Assembly (NCBI RefSeq): GCF_963665355.1
Contig: NZ_OY762229.1
Location: 1,674,001-1,738,000 of the forward strand
Length of the DNA stretch: 64,000 nt
Source of the DNA: an uncultured Desulfobacter sp.
GTDB taxonomy: Bacteria > Desulfobacterota > Desulfobacteria > Desulfobacterales > Desulfobacteraceae
Direction: 5' to 3'
The translations under genes were made by a program, and so were the position numbers. Shown here piece after piece: positions 9,886 to 19,453 of this stretch (position 1 is the stretch's first letter; every line of letters begins with the position of its first letter). The notes under the pieces are model-generated. The model made no database searches and was not told the origin of the DNA. It saw only the letters and a list, made by a program, of their open reading frames with translations.

Positions 9886-11112
9886 TTAGAAAGTTTCTTC
9901 AGGACCATGGCCACCGTCAATGGGAAGAGACTGCCCTTGGATGGCATGGTCTTCGGGGACATGACTGTCGGAATCCAACGGCCCGGCTTCCTCGTGGATT
10001 TCCTCCTGGGTCTCTTCATGAAGTTCCTCGTGGGTTTGCTCCTGGGTTTCTTCGTGGATCGCTTCATGGGCATCTACGTCATGGCCCTGGGCGTCTTCCT
10101 GGACCGTGCCCGGATCATCCACAGCCTCTTCGTGGGCAGAGTCTATGTCCTGTAAATCCTGGAGGTCAGGCGGGCTGTCATGGGTCAACGGTTCTTCGAT
10201 AAGGGGGGCGGCTTCTTCGGGGGCTTCTTCATGGACGGTTTGGGCTTCGGGTGTGGTGTCTTCATGGATGGAAAAGTCTTCAGGCGCTGCCTCAGGCAGC
10301 TCTTCAGGCGTATTTTCCAGTCGGGCCGGTGCCTGATGCATTTCAGCAGGTTCAACGTCATGGCGCTGGGTGGCATAGCTGGGCTCATGGGGTTCATCAT
10401 CGTGATGGCGCAGACCGATGAACACAAAAACCAGAAGAGTCAGAAGGCCCGCAGACAGAAAAATGATAATGAGCCTGTCCATGAGCTTTTTAAGTTTCGC
10501 CCGGGTTTTCCGGCTGCGCTGGTGGTCAGCACCCTGGAACCAGCCCCATTTCATGCACAGGCGGTAAAGGCCGATGTTCGCGTGCAAGGCCACACAGGCC
10601 AGCAGAATCAGGTAGATAAACCACATATGATTGTACACGACCCTGTGGGCGCACAGATAGGAATCCATGGACCCCGGATGGCTAAGCATGGCGTACAGGT
10701 GGACAGAGCCCGCAAAAAACATGATAAATCCGGTCAGGGCCTGGATATACCACAAATTGGTATCCTGATGCTTTATCAAGGCCATCTGCTCCTTCATGAT
10801 GCGGAGCTGTTCCCAGGAACCGGGAAATTTCCCCATGCCCAGCAGGGCATGCATGATAAACAAGGTGAACACAATGAGCACGGCGAAAAAGGCGGCAATG
10901 GGGTAACCATGTCCGGTGTGGGACAAGAATCCCAGTTCCATATTCCGGACCACCCAGTTAAAGGCTTTGGGCCCCAGGATGATACTGGCGGTCAAAATGA
11001 TGTGCGCCCATACGAACAGCCCCAGGACAAGGCCGGTGGCGCTTTGGAGGAAATCTAACCGGGCCGGCAGCCTGCTTTTTTTCGGATCTGACTCAATGGT
11101 GTAGCGTTCCAA
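9886..11112 (-). CDS. frdC: Fumarate reductase dihaem cytochrome b subunit with long acidic tail
   Basis: Residues 1-235 match the five-helix dihaem FrdC of W. succinogenes (SRLPARLDFLQSATGL; KFPGSWEQL; GLYRLCMKWGWF). Likely haem ligands are H37, H88, H138 and H177. It anchors FrdAB and exchanges electrons with menaquinone. Family members usually end soon after helix 5. This one continues about 170 residues (235-408) as a Glu/Asp/His-rich tail with repeats such as HEETQE. With five helices and a cytoplasmic N-terminus the tail should be periplasmic. The E-pathway glutamate (Wolinella E180) appears to be Ala175. The start has an upstream AGGAGG. Confidence 0.92.
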   Translation of the reverse strand: MERYTIESDPKKSRLPARLDFLQSATGLVLGLFVWAHIILTASIILGPKAFNWVVRNMELGFLSHTGHGYPIAAFFAVLIVFTLFIMHALLGMGKFPGSWEQLRIMKEQMALIKHQDTNLWYIQALTGFIMFFAGSVHLYAMLSHPGSMDSYLCAHRVVYNHMWFIYLILLACVALHANIGLYRLCMKWGWFQGADHQRSRKTRAKLKKLMDRLIIIFLSAGLLTLLVFVFIGLRHHDDEPHEPSYATQRHDVEPAEMHQAPARLENTPEELPEAAPEDFSIHEDTTPEAQTVHEEAPEEAAPLIEEPLTHDSPPDLQDLQDIDSAHEEAVDDPGTVQEDAQGHDVDAHEAIHEETQEQTHEELHEETQEEIHEEAGPLDSDSHVPEDHAIQGQSLPIDGGHGPEETF

Positions 11113-11647
11113 TGTAAAACCTCCTTCGTGTCATCATTTAGAATGCATCTTTGCAGATCTGCCCTGTTTCACCCGAATTCTTTGCAGGCATGGACATTCG
11201 GCCGCCTCTAAACCATAAGAGGCGCCATTCGTATTCTTAAAATACAATATCTTTTTGCGTCCCAGGTTCGGTTCGATCCTGAGATGGGATATTTTTTGGC
11301 ACCGGTATGTCTTATCCGCATACCCGGAGGCGCGGCCACCCCTGTAATAAAACCAACCACGGGTTTTGTCAAATATTTATTGGCAAATACATTGCATTGA
11401 TTAGCAGTCGCTAAAAAATACCATAACTGGCGCTTTGCAGACCCTGGTGGTTGTTTTGAAAACCAGGCTGAATTTGGCCAAACCTGCCGGAATCTTTTGT
11501 TTTGTCTTGATGTTTTACCCTTGATGGGCCACAATAAATCACAATTGACCTCCCGACGCAGTTTATTCTTTGTATTTTATATGAAAGACTGGGTAAGTCA
11601 CTCAGATCTCTTTTAATCTTTGTTGTGGGCTGGGCCTGGCAGCTGAT
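11113..11647. other. Divergent intergenic region between frdCAB and the DUF342 gene
   Basis: This 535-bp AT-rich spacer holds no convincing gene on either strand. Reading frames exist but lack coding character and ribosome sites. It should contain the promoters of frdCAB (minus) and of the DUF342 gene (plus). A plausible sigma-70 promoter for frdCAB is listed separately. The last 100 bases before the DUF342 gene contain CTCCCGACGCAG and a poorly defined AT-rich stretch but no clear promoter to my eye. Confidence 0.5.
11344..11372 (-). promoter_or_regulatory. Putative sigma-70 promoter of frdCAB-fum
   Basis: On the minus strand a perfect -35 box TTGACA (11372-11367) is followed after 17 bases by TATTAC (11349-11344), four of six matches to TATAAT. 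It points toward frdC and would give an untranslated leader of about 225 bases. Placement is by consensus only. Confidence 0.35.
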
Positions 11648-13780
11648 ATGTCAGGTCAGCCCATGGCTGTTATTCAAAGTTTTAGGTTGCACGACGGTCG
11701 GCAGCCTGCGACAATATGGGATTTTTCCTTTAACACGACGATTTATATGCTTGAGAAACTTGCCTTACAGAAAAAATTTATAACACAAGCCCAATGCTCA
11801 CAAGCCCTTGAGGCATGTCGCGGCGCAGAGAATCTGGATCTTGCGTTAAAGATCTATTTCGAAAAGGAAAATTTTCTTAACGACAAACAGATGAAAGTGC
11901 TGCTGGCCATTTATGCGGCGCTGAAAAATATTCAGAAAAGTCAGGCTTTTGGAAAGTGTGCCGTTGACCTGGGGTTTGTCAGCAAAGAACTGTTCCTGCA
12001 GGAGATGGACCGGCAGAAAAACAAAATTGCGGAAAAACAGCAACCCGAATTTATCGGTACAATATGGATACAGGACCGAACACTTAACCAGGAACAGCAT
12101 CAGCAGGTTATACAGCAGCTTCAAAGCGAGCAGCAGCCCCGGGGCAGCGCCCGGCCGGCGGCCCGGCCTTCGGAAGATCCTGACGCCCCACAGGCAGACC
12201 ACGCCCTGGTCAGGGAGCTTGACTGCGGTGTGGCCCTGGAAATTGATGCCCCCGGCATGACGGCTTTTATAAAAAAAACAGGGACCTTTAAAGACACGGT
12301 AACTGCCGCAAAAATTATTGAACAACTGGAGGATAACGGCATTGTTTACGGCCTGGTGAAACCATCGGAAATGGAGGGCTTCATAAATTCTTCGGGATTC
12401 AAAACCAATCCGTTCCGGGTGGCCCAGGGGACCAATCCGGTTCCGGGCAGGAGTGCCAGGATCGAATATTTTTTTGAAACAGACCATCTCAAGGCCGGAG
12501 GCATTCATGAGGACGGCACAATCGATTTTAAAGAAAGAGGCCCCATACCCTGGGTAAAAAAAGGGAGTCTGCTGGCCAGGAAATTCCCCATGATCCAGGC
12601 CAGTGAAGGTAGAAATATCTTTGACCAGGTTATATCCGTTCCCGGTGTGACTGACATCGCCCTGAAGTACGCCACAGGGGTTGTCGGCTCTTTAGACGGC
12701 CTTGAACTCCATGCGGAAATCAGCGGCACCCCCGCCCTTGACAGATCTGACAAAGTTCAGGTATCCCGGGCTGTTACAATCTCCCAGGATGTCAATTTTG
12801 AAACCGGACACATTGACTATAACGGAGATATCGTCATTAAGGGTACGCTCAAGGCCGGGTTCAAGGCCATGGGCCATGTGGTCCGTATCGGCACAGTGGA
12901 CGGCGGAGAGATCCGGGCCACAGGAGACGTTACGGTCCTCAACGGGATGATCGGCGGCCGTGTATATGCGCTGGGCAATGTCAATGTGCGATTTGTGCAG
13001 AACTCCATCATTTACTGCCTGGGCAACCTCACCGTGGACAAAGAGATCCTGGACAGCCGCATCGTCACCTCGGGTGCGGTGATCATCAAAAACGGAGAAG
13101 TCATATCTTCGGACATCACCTGCAATAAAGGCCTGTTCACCAAGCATCTGGGTACTGAAAAATCCGTGCCCAACACCATTACCTTTGGTGTGGATGCCTT
13201 CACGGACCGGGAGCTGAAAAATATCCAGGGGCAAATAGAGCATTTTTCCGAAAGACGGGAGAAGATCCATGAAAAGCTAAGAACCCTGGATGATGAGATT
13301 TTGCGGTACACAACAGATACTTTGGCCTTGGTCCACGAAATTGATCTGGCAAGACTGGAAAACCATTCATTGACAAAAAGCCCGGAAAATACCCCCCCGC
13401 GTGAACTCAAATCCCGGATACAGGTGAACAACCGGTTGATGGTGCGTTTAGACATGGTGCTCAACCAGCTGCTGGACCGCATTGAAAAGAAAAAAGAACA
13501 AAAGGCAAAATTCAGGAGTGAAGCAGATCTTTTGGAAAACGCCATTGAAAAACTGAGGAGCGAACAGAGCAATTTCACCCTGTGGCAGCACCGCAATCCA
13601 GGGTTGTCCCTGGCGGTTGTCTCGGGAGAGGTTATCCCGGGAACCATAATTAAGGGCCCGGATGTATCTGTGGAAATCCTTGAGACCAGAAATAACGTAA
13701 AGATCCTTCAGACCCTTGTCACCAGAGATGGTGACACGGCGTTGGGAATAGATATCCTTGAAAATACTGCACGAAAATAG
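11648..13780 (+). CDS. DUF342 (FapA-like) family protein
   Basis: A protein of up to 710 residues. A start at 11747 (MLEKLALQKKF) is equally possible and would remove 33 poorly conserved residues. The N-terminal 160 residues look like a helical region with a Q-rich linker. The centre (about 190-520) carries the DUF342 pattern of repeated beta-strands with glycine turns (DGTIDFKERGPIPWVKKG, then YNGDIVIKGTLKAGFKAMGH, GGEIRATGDVTVLNGMIGG), which forms a bactofilin-like solenoid. A coiled coil follows (ERREKIHEKLRTLDDE and onward). FapA-type proteins help assemble polar structures or cell-surface machinery; the exact role here is unknown. Overlaps the next gene by 23 bp. Confidence 0.75.
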   Translation: MSGQPMAVIQSFRLHDGRQPATIWDFSFNTTIYMLEKLALQKKFITQAQCSQALEACRGAENLDLALKIYFEKENFLNDKQMKVLLAIYAALKNIQKSQAFGKCAVDLGFVSKELFLQEMDRQKNKIAEKQQPEFIGTIWIQDRTLNQEQHQQVIQQLQSEQQPRGSARPAARPSEDPDAPQADHALVRELDCGVALEIDAPGMTAFIKKTGTFKDTVTAAKIIEQLEDNGIVYGLVKPSEMEGFINSSGFKTNPFRVAQGTNPVPGRSARIEYFFETDHLKAGGIHEDGTIDFKERGPIPWVKKGSLLARKFPMIQASEGRNIFDQVISVPGVTDIALKYATGVVGSLDGLELHAEISGTPALDRSDKVQVSRAVTISQDVNFETGHIDYNGDIVIKGTLKAGFKAMGHVVRIGTVDGGEIRATGDVTVLNGMIGGRVYALGNVNVRFVQNSIIYCLGNLTVDKEILDSRIVTSGAVIIKNGEVISSDITCNKGLFTKHLGTEKSVPNTITFGVDAFTDRELKNIQGQIEHFSERREKIHEKLRTLDDEILRYTTDTLALVHEIDLARLENHSLTKSPENTPPRELKSRIQVNNRLMVRLDMVLNQLLDRIEKKKEQKAKFRSEADLLENAIEKLRSEQSNFTLWQHRNPGLSLAVVSGEVIPGTIIKGPDVSVEILETRNNVKILQTLVTRDGDTALGIDILENTARK

Positions 13781-15467
13781 AATCCATACCTTCCGGGACA
13801 GCCTGTATGCCATTGGCATGCCCGAAATCATGCGCCAGGGTGGTGACGGCCTGGCACCCGTAAAAAAATACCCCGAAGATGAGCGTGGTTATCCCCTTAT
13901 TCCCATCAAAAGAGTTACCCGGTTTTTTCTTGAAGAGATGGACAAAAATCCGTTTGTTCTCTCGGACCAGTATATCCAGGAGCTTTATACACTGTTTAAA
14001 ATAATGGTTGAGGATCTCCCGGCTGTCTCCTTTGATCCCGAGGCCAGTTTTTCCCAGGAGGATATTCAGGATGCGGACAATAAAACGACCATTGAACTGC
14101 TCACCACAAATGTCATCATCACCTTTTTCCACCAGGTAAAAGCCAATCTGGGGAATAATGACGACAGTGTGGTCAACCCTGATATGCAGTCCATTGTCAA
14201 AAAAAGTACGGCGGGCAGGGACTATAAACGCCTTGTGTCCAACACCCTGAAAAGGCTTATTTTCAGCATGGCCCGGGACAAGCCCTGGTTTGACTACATT
14301 AAAGATATTAATGACGCAGACCTGATCTGCCGTCTGGCAGGAGCCAAACTGCCGAGCATGGAAAAAACAACCCTTGGTTCCATCACCGGTAAAGCCCAGA
14401 AGGAGATTTCAGGCTACAACGATTTATTCACCAAATTGCTTTATGCCCGTGCCCAGACTGTTGCCGGCCAGGAGAACAAAAAAGAGTTCTTCAAATCCAT
14501 GGCAAAACTGGATGCCGCCATCTATGGGCTGATAAAAAAAATAGACCGGTTTCTGGATATGGCCTATCGGTTGTGTCAGATTCTGGGACTGTCTTCCGGG
14601 TCCATTATCGGCGATACATTTTCCAAGCTCAGGCAAAATGTGTTGTGGCTGTTTTTCGACGTATGGCCTCAAAAAATTGAACAGGGGCAGATGCCGGAGA
14701 AAATGGCTGTGTCCACCCTGCGGTTCCGGATGAATCTTTTGTTCAACCTGCCGCACATTACACGATTCTGCAGGGAAGTGACCCGGGATCCGGCCTTCCA
14801 TGCCCCGGTGAACGATCTTTTCCATGTGATGTACAGGGACCTTGCAGACAAAATCAACCGGGTATCCATGGAAGAGGGCAACCGCAGCAGGATACTGGAA
14901 CGGGTGGGAATGAGGTTGTCTGAACTTCAGCGGGCCATTGAACACCTTGATATGGATGAATCCCGGCTTGGAGCTGAAAAAAAAGATGTAAAAAGCGCAT
15001 ATGTGGCATTAACTCTTAAAACCGGCTTTGAATCCCTGGAAGAGGTTTTAAATTTTTGTGACAGGATCTGTGACGTGACCCATGACAAGGACCGGGACAT
15101 TATGAGCAGCATACGGTCGGCATTTATGGAAAAAAGCTTTCTTACCCTTGAAGAGTACGCCCTCAAAAAAGTGCCGCCCAAAGACGCCATCCCCGAAATC
15201 AGCCGGCGGCTCCATGCCTTTGCCGTCCATTACCGGCCCCAAAGGGAATTTTACCGGATATTTGTTGATACCTATCTCATCTCCAGCCCCAGGCCCAGGC
15301 AACCCCATTATACCCAGTTTCTTATGAGCAACAGGCACTTTGCCCAGGCCATGCTCATGTTCTTTGCAGACAGCAAAGCCATGAAAAACTTTTTACCCGA
15401 CTCATATATTGATAAGGCCGCCCGGCTTCTGGCTGATCTGCTGGAAAAAACAGGAGATTCGGAGTGA
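13758..15467 (+). CDS. Unknown 569-aa helical protein coupled to the DUF342 gene
   Basis: I do not recognise this protein. It is predicted to be soluble and mainly helical, with no signal peptide, membrane span or nucleotide-binding motif. The ATG at 13758 lies inside the end of the DUF342 gene and its stop overlaps the start of the glycerate kinase gene by 4 bp (ATGA type), so the three genes are very probably one operon. Notable segments are YPLIPIKRVTRFFLEEMDKN near the N-terminus and a C-terminal helical bundle. Codon use matches its neighbours. A role with the DUF342 protein is inferred from the overlap alone. Confidence 0.7.
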   Translation: MKILHENRIHTFRDSLYAIGMPEIMRQGGDGLAPVKKYPEDERGYPLIPIKRVTRFFLEEMDKNPFVLSDQYIQELYTLFKIMVEDLPAVSFDPEASFSQEDIQDADNKTTIELLTTNVIITFFHQVKANLGNNDDSVVNPDMQSIVKKSTAGRDYKRLVSNTLKRLIFSMARDKPWFDYIKDINDADLICRLAGAKLPSMEKTTLGSITGKAQKEISGYNDLFTKLLYARAQTVAGQENKKEFFKSMAKLDAAIYGLIKKIDRFLDMAYRLCQILGLSSGSIIGDTFSKLRQNVLWLFFDVWPQKIEQGQMPEKMAVSTLRFRMNLLFNLPHITRFCREVTRDPAFHAPVNDLFHVMYRDLADKINRVSMEEGNRSRILERVGMRLSELQRAIEHLDMDESRLGAEKKDVKSAYVALTLKTGFESLEEVLNFCDRICDVTHDKDRDIMSSIRSAFMEKSFLTLEEYALKKVPPKDAIPEISRRLHAFAVHYRPQREFYRIFVDTYLISSPRPRQPHYTQFLMSNRHFAQAMLMFFADSKAMKNFLPDSYIDKAARLLADLLEKTGDSE

Positions 15468-16888
15468 TACCCCGGCATCAAAACATGGAAGACAGCAAAG
15501 TTATTCGGGGATTGGGAAAAGATAAGTCTTTGTGCCGGCCTTTTTCTGATCTGAAAGCCATATACCAGGCGGCAATTAAACGGGTGGACCCGTACGCCAT
15601 GGTGCGGTCAAGGGTCGCCCTGGCCGGCAATACCCTTCAGATCCGCCTTGACAACCGGGATACGTGCCTGGATTTGGATAAGTTTGACAAAATTTATGTA
15701 CTTGGCGCAGGCAAGGCCACAGCGCCCATGGCAAGGGCCATGGAAGAGATCCTTGGGTCAAAGCTTTCCGGCGGACTCATTTCCGTAAAAAAAGGACACA
15801 CCAACACTTTAAATAAAATTGAAATCATTGAGGCAGGCCACCCGGTCCCGGATGAAAACAGCGCACGGGCAGCGCGGCAGATCATTGACATCGCCGCAAA
15901 AGGGGATGACACCACCCTGTTCATCAATCTGATTTCCGGGGGGGGATCCGCCCTTTTATCCTGCCCGGGGGAATGCCGGGGCATCACTGTCACCCTTGCC
16001 GACAAACAGAAAACCACGGAACTGCTTCTGGCCTGCGGGGCGGGCATCAACGAAATTAACTGTGTGCGAAAACAGCTTTCCGGTATCAAAGGCGGAAAAC
16101 TTGCCCGGCATATGTATCCGGCCACATCGGTAAGTTTAATCCTTTCCGACGTGGTGGGCGATGACCTTGGCGCCATTGCATCGGGCCCCACCGCACCGGA
16201 TTTTACCACCTTTGCTCAGGCCCTTGGCATTGTCAAAAAGTACGGATTGTCTTCCCGGCTGCCGGCCGGGGCGGCCAAAATGCTTGAAGCAGGGGCAGAG
16301 CAGGAAAGTGACGAGGGTGACGCCAGGGATGAAACGGTTTTTTCAAAGGTACACAATATTCTTTTAGGCAATAACCTGGCGGCCCTGACTGCAGCCCGGC
16401 AAAAGGCGGAGAGCCTGGGGTACAACACCCTGGTGCTAGGTTCCCGGATCACCGGTGAAGCCCGGGAAATTGCCAAAGTCTTTTCCGGCATGGCCCAGGA
16501 CCTGGCCCTTGGCAGTCTGCCCCCAAAACATCCGGTCTGTGTGCTTGCCGGCGGAGAGACCACGGTGACCATCCGGGGAAACGGCAAAGGCGGCCGGAAC
16601 CAGGAGATGGCCCTCTCTTTTCTCCAGGAGCTTGAAAACAATCCTTGGGGCATTGAAAATATATTTTTTCTTTCAGGAGCCACGGACGGCAATGACGGTC
16701 CCACGGATGCGGCCGGGGCCTTTGCATCCCTGGATGTTCTTAGAAGTGGAAACCAGGCAGGCCTGGATATCCAAGACTACCTGGGCAGAAATGATTCATA
16801 TACTTACTTTGATACGGCAGGGTATTTGTTCAAACCCGGCCCCACCAACACCAATGTATGTGATCTTCAAATACTTATCGTAAAGTGA
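15464..16888 (+). CDS. Glycerate 2-kinase (MOFRL family)
   Basis: A 474-residue class II glycerate kinase that phosphorylates D-glycerate to 2-phosphoglycerate. The N-terminal DUF4147 domain shows YVLGAGKATAPMARAMEE and the substrate loop GHPVPDENS. The phosphate loop region NLISGGGSALLSCP is near residue 155. The C-terminal MOFRL domain shows VLAGGETTVTIRGNGKGGRN and FLSGATDGNDGPTDAAGA. It overlaps the upstream unknown gene by four bases. The frame is complete. Confidence 0.9.
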   Translation: MIPRHQNMEDSKVIRGLGKDKSLCRPFSDLKAIYQAAIKRVDPYAMVRSRVALAGNTLQIRLDNRDTCLDLDKFDKIYVLGAGKATAPMARAMEEILGSKLSGGLISVKKGHTNTLNKIEIIEAGHPVPDENSARAARQIIDIAAKGDDTTLFINLISGGGSALLSCPGECRGITVTLADKQKTTELLLACGAGINEINCVRKQLSGIKGGKLARHMYPATSVSLILSDVVGDDLGAIASGPTAPDFTTFAQALGIVKKYGLSSRLPAGAAKMLEAGAEQESDEGDARDETVFSKVHNILLGNNLAALTAARQKAESLGYNTLVLGSRITGEAREIAKVFSGMAQDLALGSLPPKHPVCVLAGGETTVTIRGNGKGGRNQEMALSFLQELENNPWGIENIFFLSGATDGNDGPTDAAGAFASLDVLRSGNQAGLDIQDYLGRNDSYTYFDTAGYLFKPGPTNTNVCDLQILIVK

Positions 16889-16954
16889 ATCCGCCAGCTC
16901 CCTGATGTAAAGGATCAGGACTTTATTGCCGGAACGCTCGGCCAGTCCTTTTGA

Positions 16955-16983
16955 TTGACAATCAATACCACGGCCTGTAGAGA
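16955..16983 (+). promoter_or_regulatory. Possible promoter/operator before the DMT transporter gene
   Basis: A consensus -35 TTGACA (16955-16960) lies 17 bases before a weak -10 TAGAGA (16978-16983). The -35 box is embedded in the 15-bp inverted repeat TTGATTGACAATCAA, which could be a repressor site. It sits 35 bp upstream of the transporter start. Weak evidence. Confidence 0.25.
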
Positions 16984-17017
16984 TGTCAATGTTATTTGAT
17001 TACCCAGGGGGCTTTCC

Positions 17018-17959
17018 ATGAAACCGATAAAACACATAACCGTTGCATACCCATGCCTGGTCGCAGCCATGGTGCTGTGGGCCAGCACCTTTGCCGCCCA
17101 GAAACTGGCGTTGCGGACCTGCCATCCCACCCATATCATCTTTGCCCGCATGTTCATTGCCAGCCTGTGCGCCATCCCCTTTTCCTTTTCCTTTTCCTTT
17201 GTCTTTAAAAACAGACCCAAAATCCGGCAAAAGGATATAAAGTTTCTGGTGATGCTGGTTTTATGTGAACCCTGTCTCTATTTTTTTTTTGAAACCCGGG
17301 CGCTGGTATATACATCAGCCTCCCAGGCCGGGATGCTCACAACCATGGTGCCGCTGTTCACCGCCCTGGGCGCCTGGATTTTTTTACAGGAGCGTTTGGA
17401 CACCAGGACCTTCACGGGATTTTTTGTGGCCACCGGCGGCGCTTTGTGGCTCAGCCTGGCATCTCCGCCGGACCCCCACGGCCCCAATCCCCTTCTGGGC
17501 AATACTTTTGAGCTCATTGCCATGCTCTGTGCCGGCGGCTACACCATATCCCTGAAAAAACTGGCGGGCCGTTACAACCCCATGTTTCTGGCCTTTATCC
17601 AGGCCTTTGCCGGAACAGCATTCTATCTTCCGTTCATGCTCATCCAGGATACCGGGCCCCTGGTACCCCAGGATCCCGTTGCGTTGTGGGCCATCATCTA
17701 CCTGGGTGTGGTGATCACCATTGGGGCCTATGCGTTTTATAATTTCGGGGTTTCCCGGATTCCGGCCAGCCAGGCCACGGCCTTTATAAATCTCATCCCG
17801 GTTCTGACCCTGGTCATGAATGCCATTGTCCTGGAAGAGCATTTTTCAACTGTCCAGTATATGGCCTCCACCCTGGTTCTGGCAGGGGTCATCATGACCC
17901 AGGAGATACCCTTTCAAAGAGCAGGCAAAGCCACTGGGATGCCGCTGCCTCCGGCCTGA
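17018..17959 (+). CDS. EamA/DMT superfamily transporter
   Basis: A 313-residue inner-membrane protein with ten hydrophobic segments arranged as two EamA repeats. The first repeat begins ITVAYPCLVAAMVLWASTFA and the second near NTFELIAMLCAGGYTISLKK. The C-terminal half has the usual IPASQATAFINLIPVLTLVM motif. Members export or import metabolites such as amino acids; the substrate cannot be read from sequence. It is the last backbone gene before the integron and is convergent with intI. Confidence 0.85.
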   Translation: MKPIKHITVAYPCLVAAMVLWASTFAAQKLALRTCHPTHIIFARMFIASLCAIPFSFSFSFVFKNRPKIRQKDIKFLVMLVLCEPCLYFFFETRALVYTSASQAGMLTTMVPLFTALGAWIFLQERLDTRTFTGFFVATGGALWLSLASPPDPHGPNPLLGNTFELIAMLCAGGYTISLKKLAGRYNPMFLAFIQAFAGTAFYLPFMLIQDTGPLVPQDPVALWAIIYLGVVITIGAYAFYNFGVSRIPASQATAFINLIPVLTLVMNAIVLEEHFSTVQYMASTLVLAGVIMTQEIPFQRAGKATGMPLPPA

Positions 17960-18058
17960 CAGCCCGGCGGATCAGCCTGCTTCCTGCCTGGGGCTTGCAT
18001 TGCCATGAATCCCGGCCCGGATCAAGGGTGGATTGACAGACAGAAGGGGAATGCCCGT

Positions 18059-19453
18059 CTATAAAACGTCCAGGGGGCTTTGCACACCTTTTCCCCCGCG
18101 ATTAAGAACATGTGTGTAAATCATGGTTGTGGATACGTCAGCATGGCCGAGCAGGTCCTGCACTGTGCGGATATCATAACCGCTTTCCAGAAGATGTGTG
18201 GCAAAACTGTGGCGCAGGGCGTGACAATTTACTCTTTTGGCAAGATCCGCGTCCCGGGCCGCCTTTTTTATGGCTTTTTGCAGACCGTTCTCGTGGATAT
18301 GGTGACGGCGCGTCTTTCCGCTTCTTGGATCAACGGAAAGGCGGCCGCTGGGGAACACATACTGCCATCCCCACTCTTTTGCACCATTGGGATATTTCCG
18401 GTCAAGGGCGTCGGGAAGGTATGTTTCCCCAAATCCATTCTCCAGATCGGTTTTGTGGGTCGCACGCACCTGGCCCAGATGGGCCTTAAGCTCCTTGACA
18501 AGCCGTTCGGGAAAAGGCACCACACGATCCTTTTTACCTTTTCCGTCCCTGATTACGATCTGCAGGTACCCGAAATCAATATCCTGAACCCTGAGCCTGA
18601 CACAATCCATCAACCGCATGCCCGTACCGTAAAGCAGGGACGCCATCAGCTTTTGCCTGCCATCCAAATGGTCGAGAATTTTTGCCACTTCGCTTCGGGT
18701 TAAAACCACGGGCAGCCGCCTGGGGCGTTGGGCGCGTACAAAATTACCAATGTCACCCACGGGTTGTTTGAGCACTTTGTCATAAAAGAAGACCAGGGCA
18801 TTCAACGCCTGATTCTGGGTGCTTTCCGCAACATTTCGCTGGACGGCAAGGTGCTGGAGAAAACTGACAACCTCGCTGCCTCCAAGATTTTTCGGCTCCC
18901 GGTTTCCGCAAAAGGAGATAAAACGTGTCACCCATGATTCATAAGACTGCTCGGTTCTTATGGAATATCTTCGTGTCCGCAATTCCACAAGCAGCTGCTC
19001 CAGAACATCGGTATGAAGTTTTCGAACATCGGCAAGTTTTGAGTGTTTTATATTCGACAGGTGATCAATGGTTTTCTTGACCGATGTGCCCACCGCAACA
19101 GTGGGGTGGGATTGTGCCAGGGATGCGGCTGAATCCATCCAGAATTGCCAGTCCACCTCGGGCAGCCACTTTACACCAAGCATCGCAAACAAATTCTGTA
19201 TAGCATCCACAATCTGTCTGAACTGCCAGTCCTCAATCCCACCTTTCGCCCCCTGTTGTTCCATATAGGCGCCCACATCTTCCGGGCCGTGTTCAGCCAG
19301 ACGCTTATCAGGGAACGCCTTGATATACTGCTCGGCTCTGATCACATACCATCTGATCACATTCCCTTTAATACCAATGTTCTTCAGACGGTTTATGTAA
19401 TTATCCCAAAACCTTTTAATTTCGTTTTCCCGTGTTGATTTCTGATTTTCCAT
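18059..19453 (-). CDS. intI: Integron integrase IntI
   Basis: A 464-residue tyrosine recombinase. I chose the ATG at 19453 ([10 protein letters not shown]); the open frame upstream runs into the first cassette and is not coding. The catalytic set is present: Arg in [12 protein letters not shown], HxxR in [13 protein letters not shown], the second His in LLGHADVS, and the nucleophile in [12 protein letters not shown]. The integron-specific insertion, which binds the flipped-out attC bases, is seen as [14 protein letters not shown]. Compared with roughly 320-340-residue class 1 enzymes it has about 110 extra N-terminal residues. It looks intact and reads away from the cassette array, as expected. 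It should catalyse attI x attC and attC x attC exchange. Confidence 0.95.
   Translation of the reverse strand: MENQKSTRENEIKRFWDNYINRLKNIGIKGNVIRWYVIRAEQYIKAFPDKRLAEHGPEDVGAYMEQQGAKGGIEDWQFRQIVDAIQNLFAMLGVKWLPEVDWQFWMDSAASLAQSHPTVAVGTSVKKTIDHLSNIKHSKLADVRKLHTDVLEQLLVELRTRRYSIRTEQSYESWVTRFISFCGNREPKNLGGSEVVSFLQHLAVQRNVAESTQNQALNALVFFYDKVLKQPVGDIGNFVRAQRPRRLPVVLTRSEVAKILDHLDGRQKLMASLLYGTGMRLMDCVRLRVQDIDFGYLQIVIRDGKGKKDRVVPFPERLVKELKAHLGQVRATHKTDLENGFGETYLPDALDRKYPNGAKEWGWQYVFPSGRLSVDPRSGKTRRHHIHENGLQKAIKKAARDADLAKRVNCHALRHSFATHLLESGYDIRTVQDLLGHADVSTTMIYTHVLNRGGKGVQSPLDVL

Noticed and set aside
9907-10336. Plus-strand reading frames opposite the frdC tail
   Set aside because: They arise from the repetitive acidic codons read in reverse, have no ribosome site and resemble no protein.
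11208-11534. A small protein on the minus strand between frdC and the DUF342 gene
   Set aside because: Composition and codon use do not look coding, there is no ribosome site, and the proposed frd promoter lies inside it.
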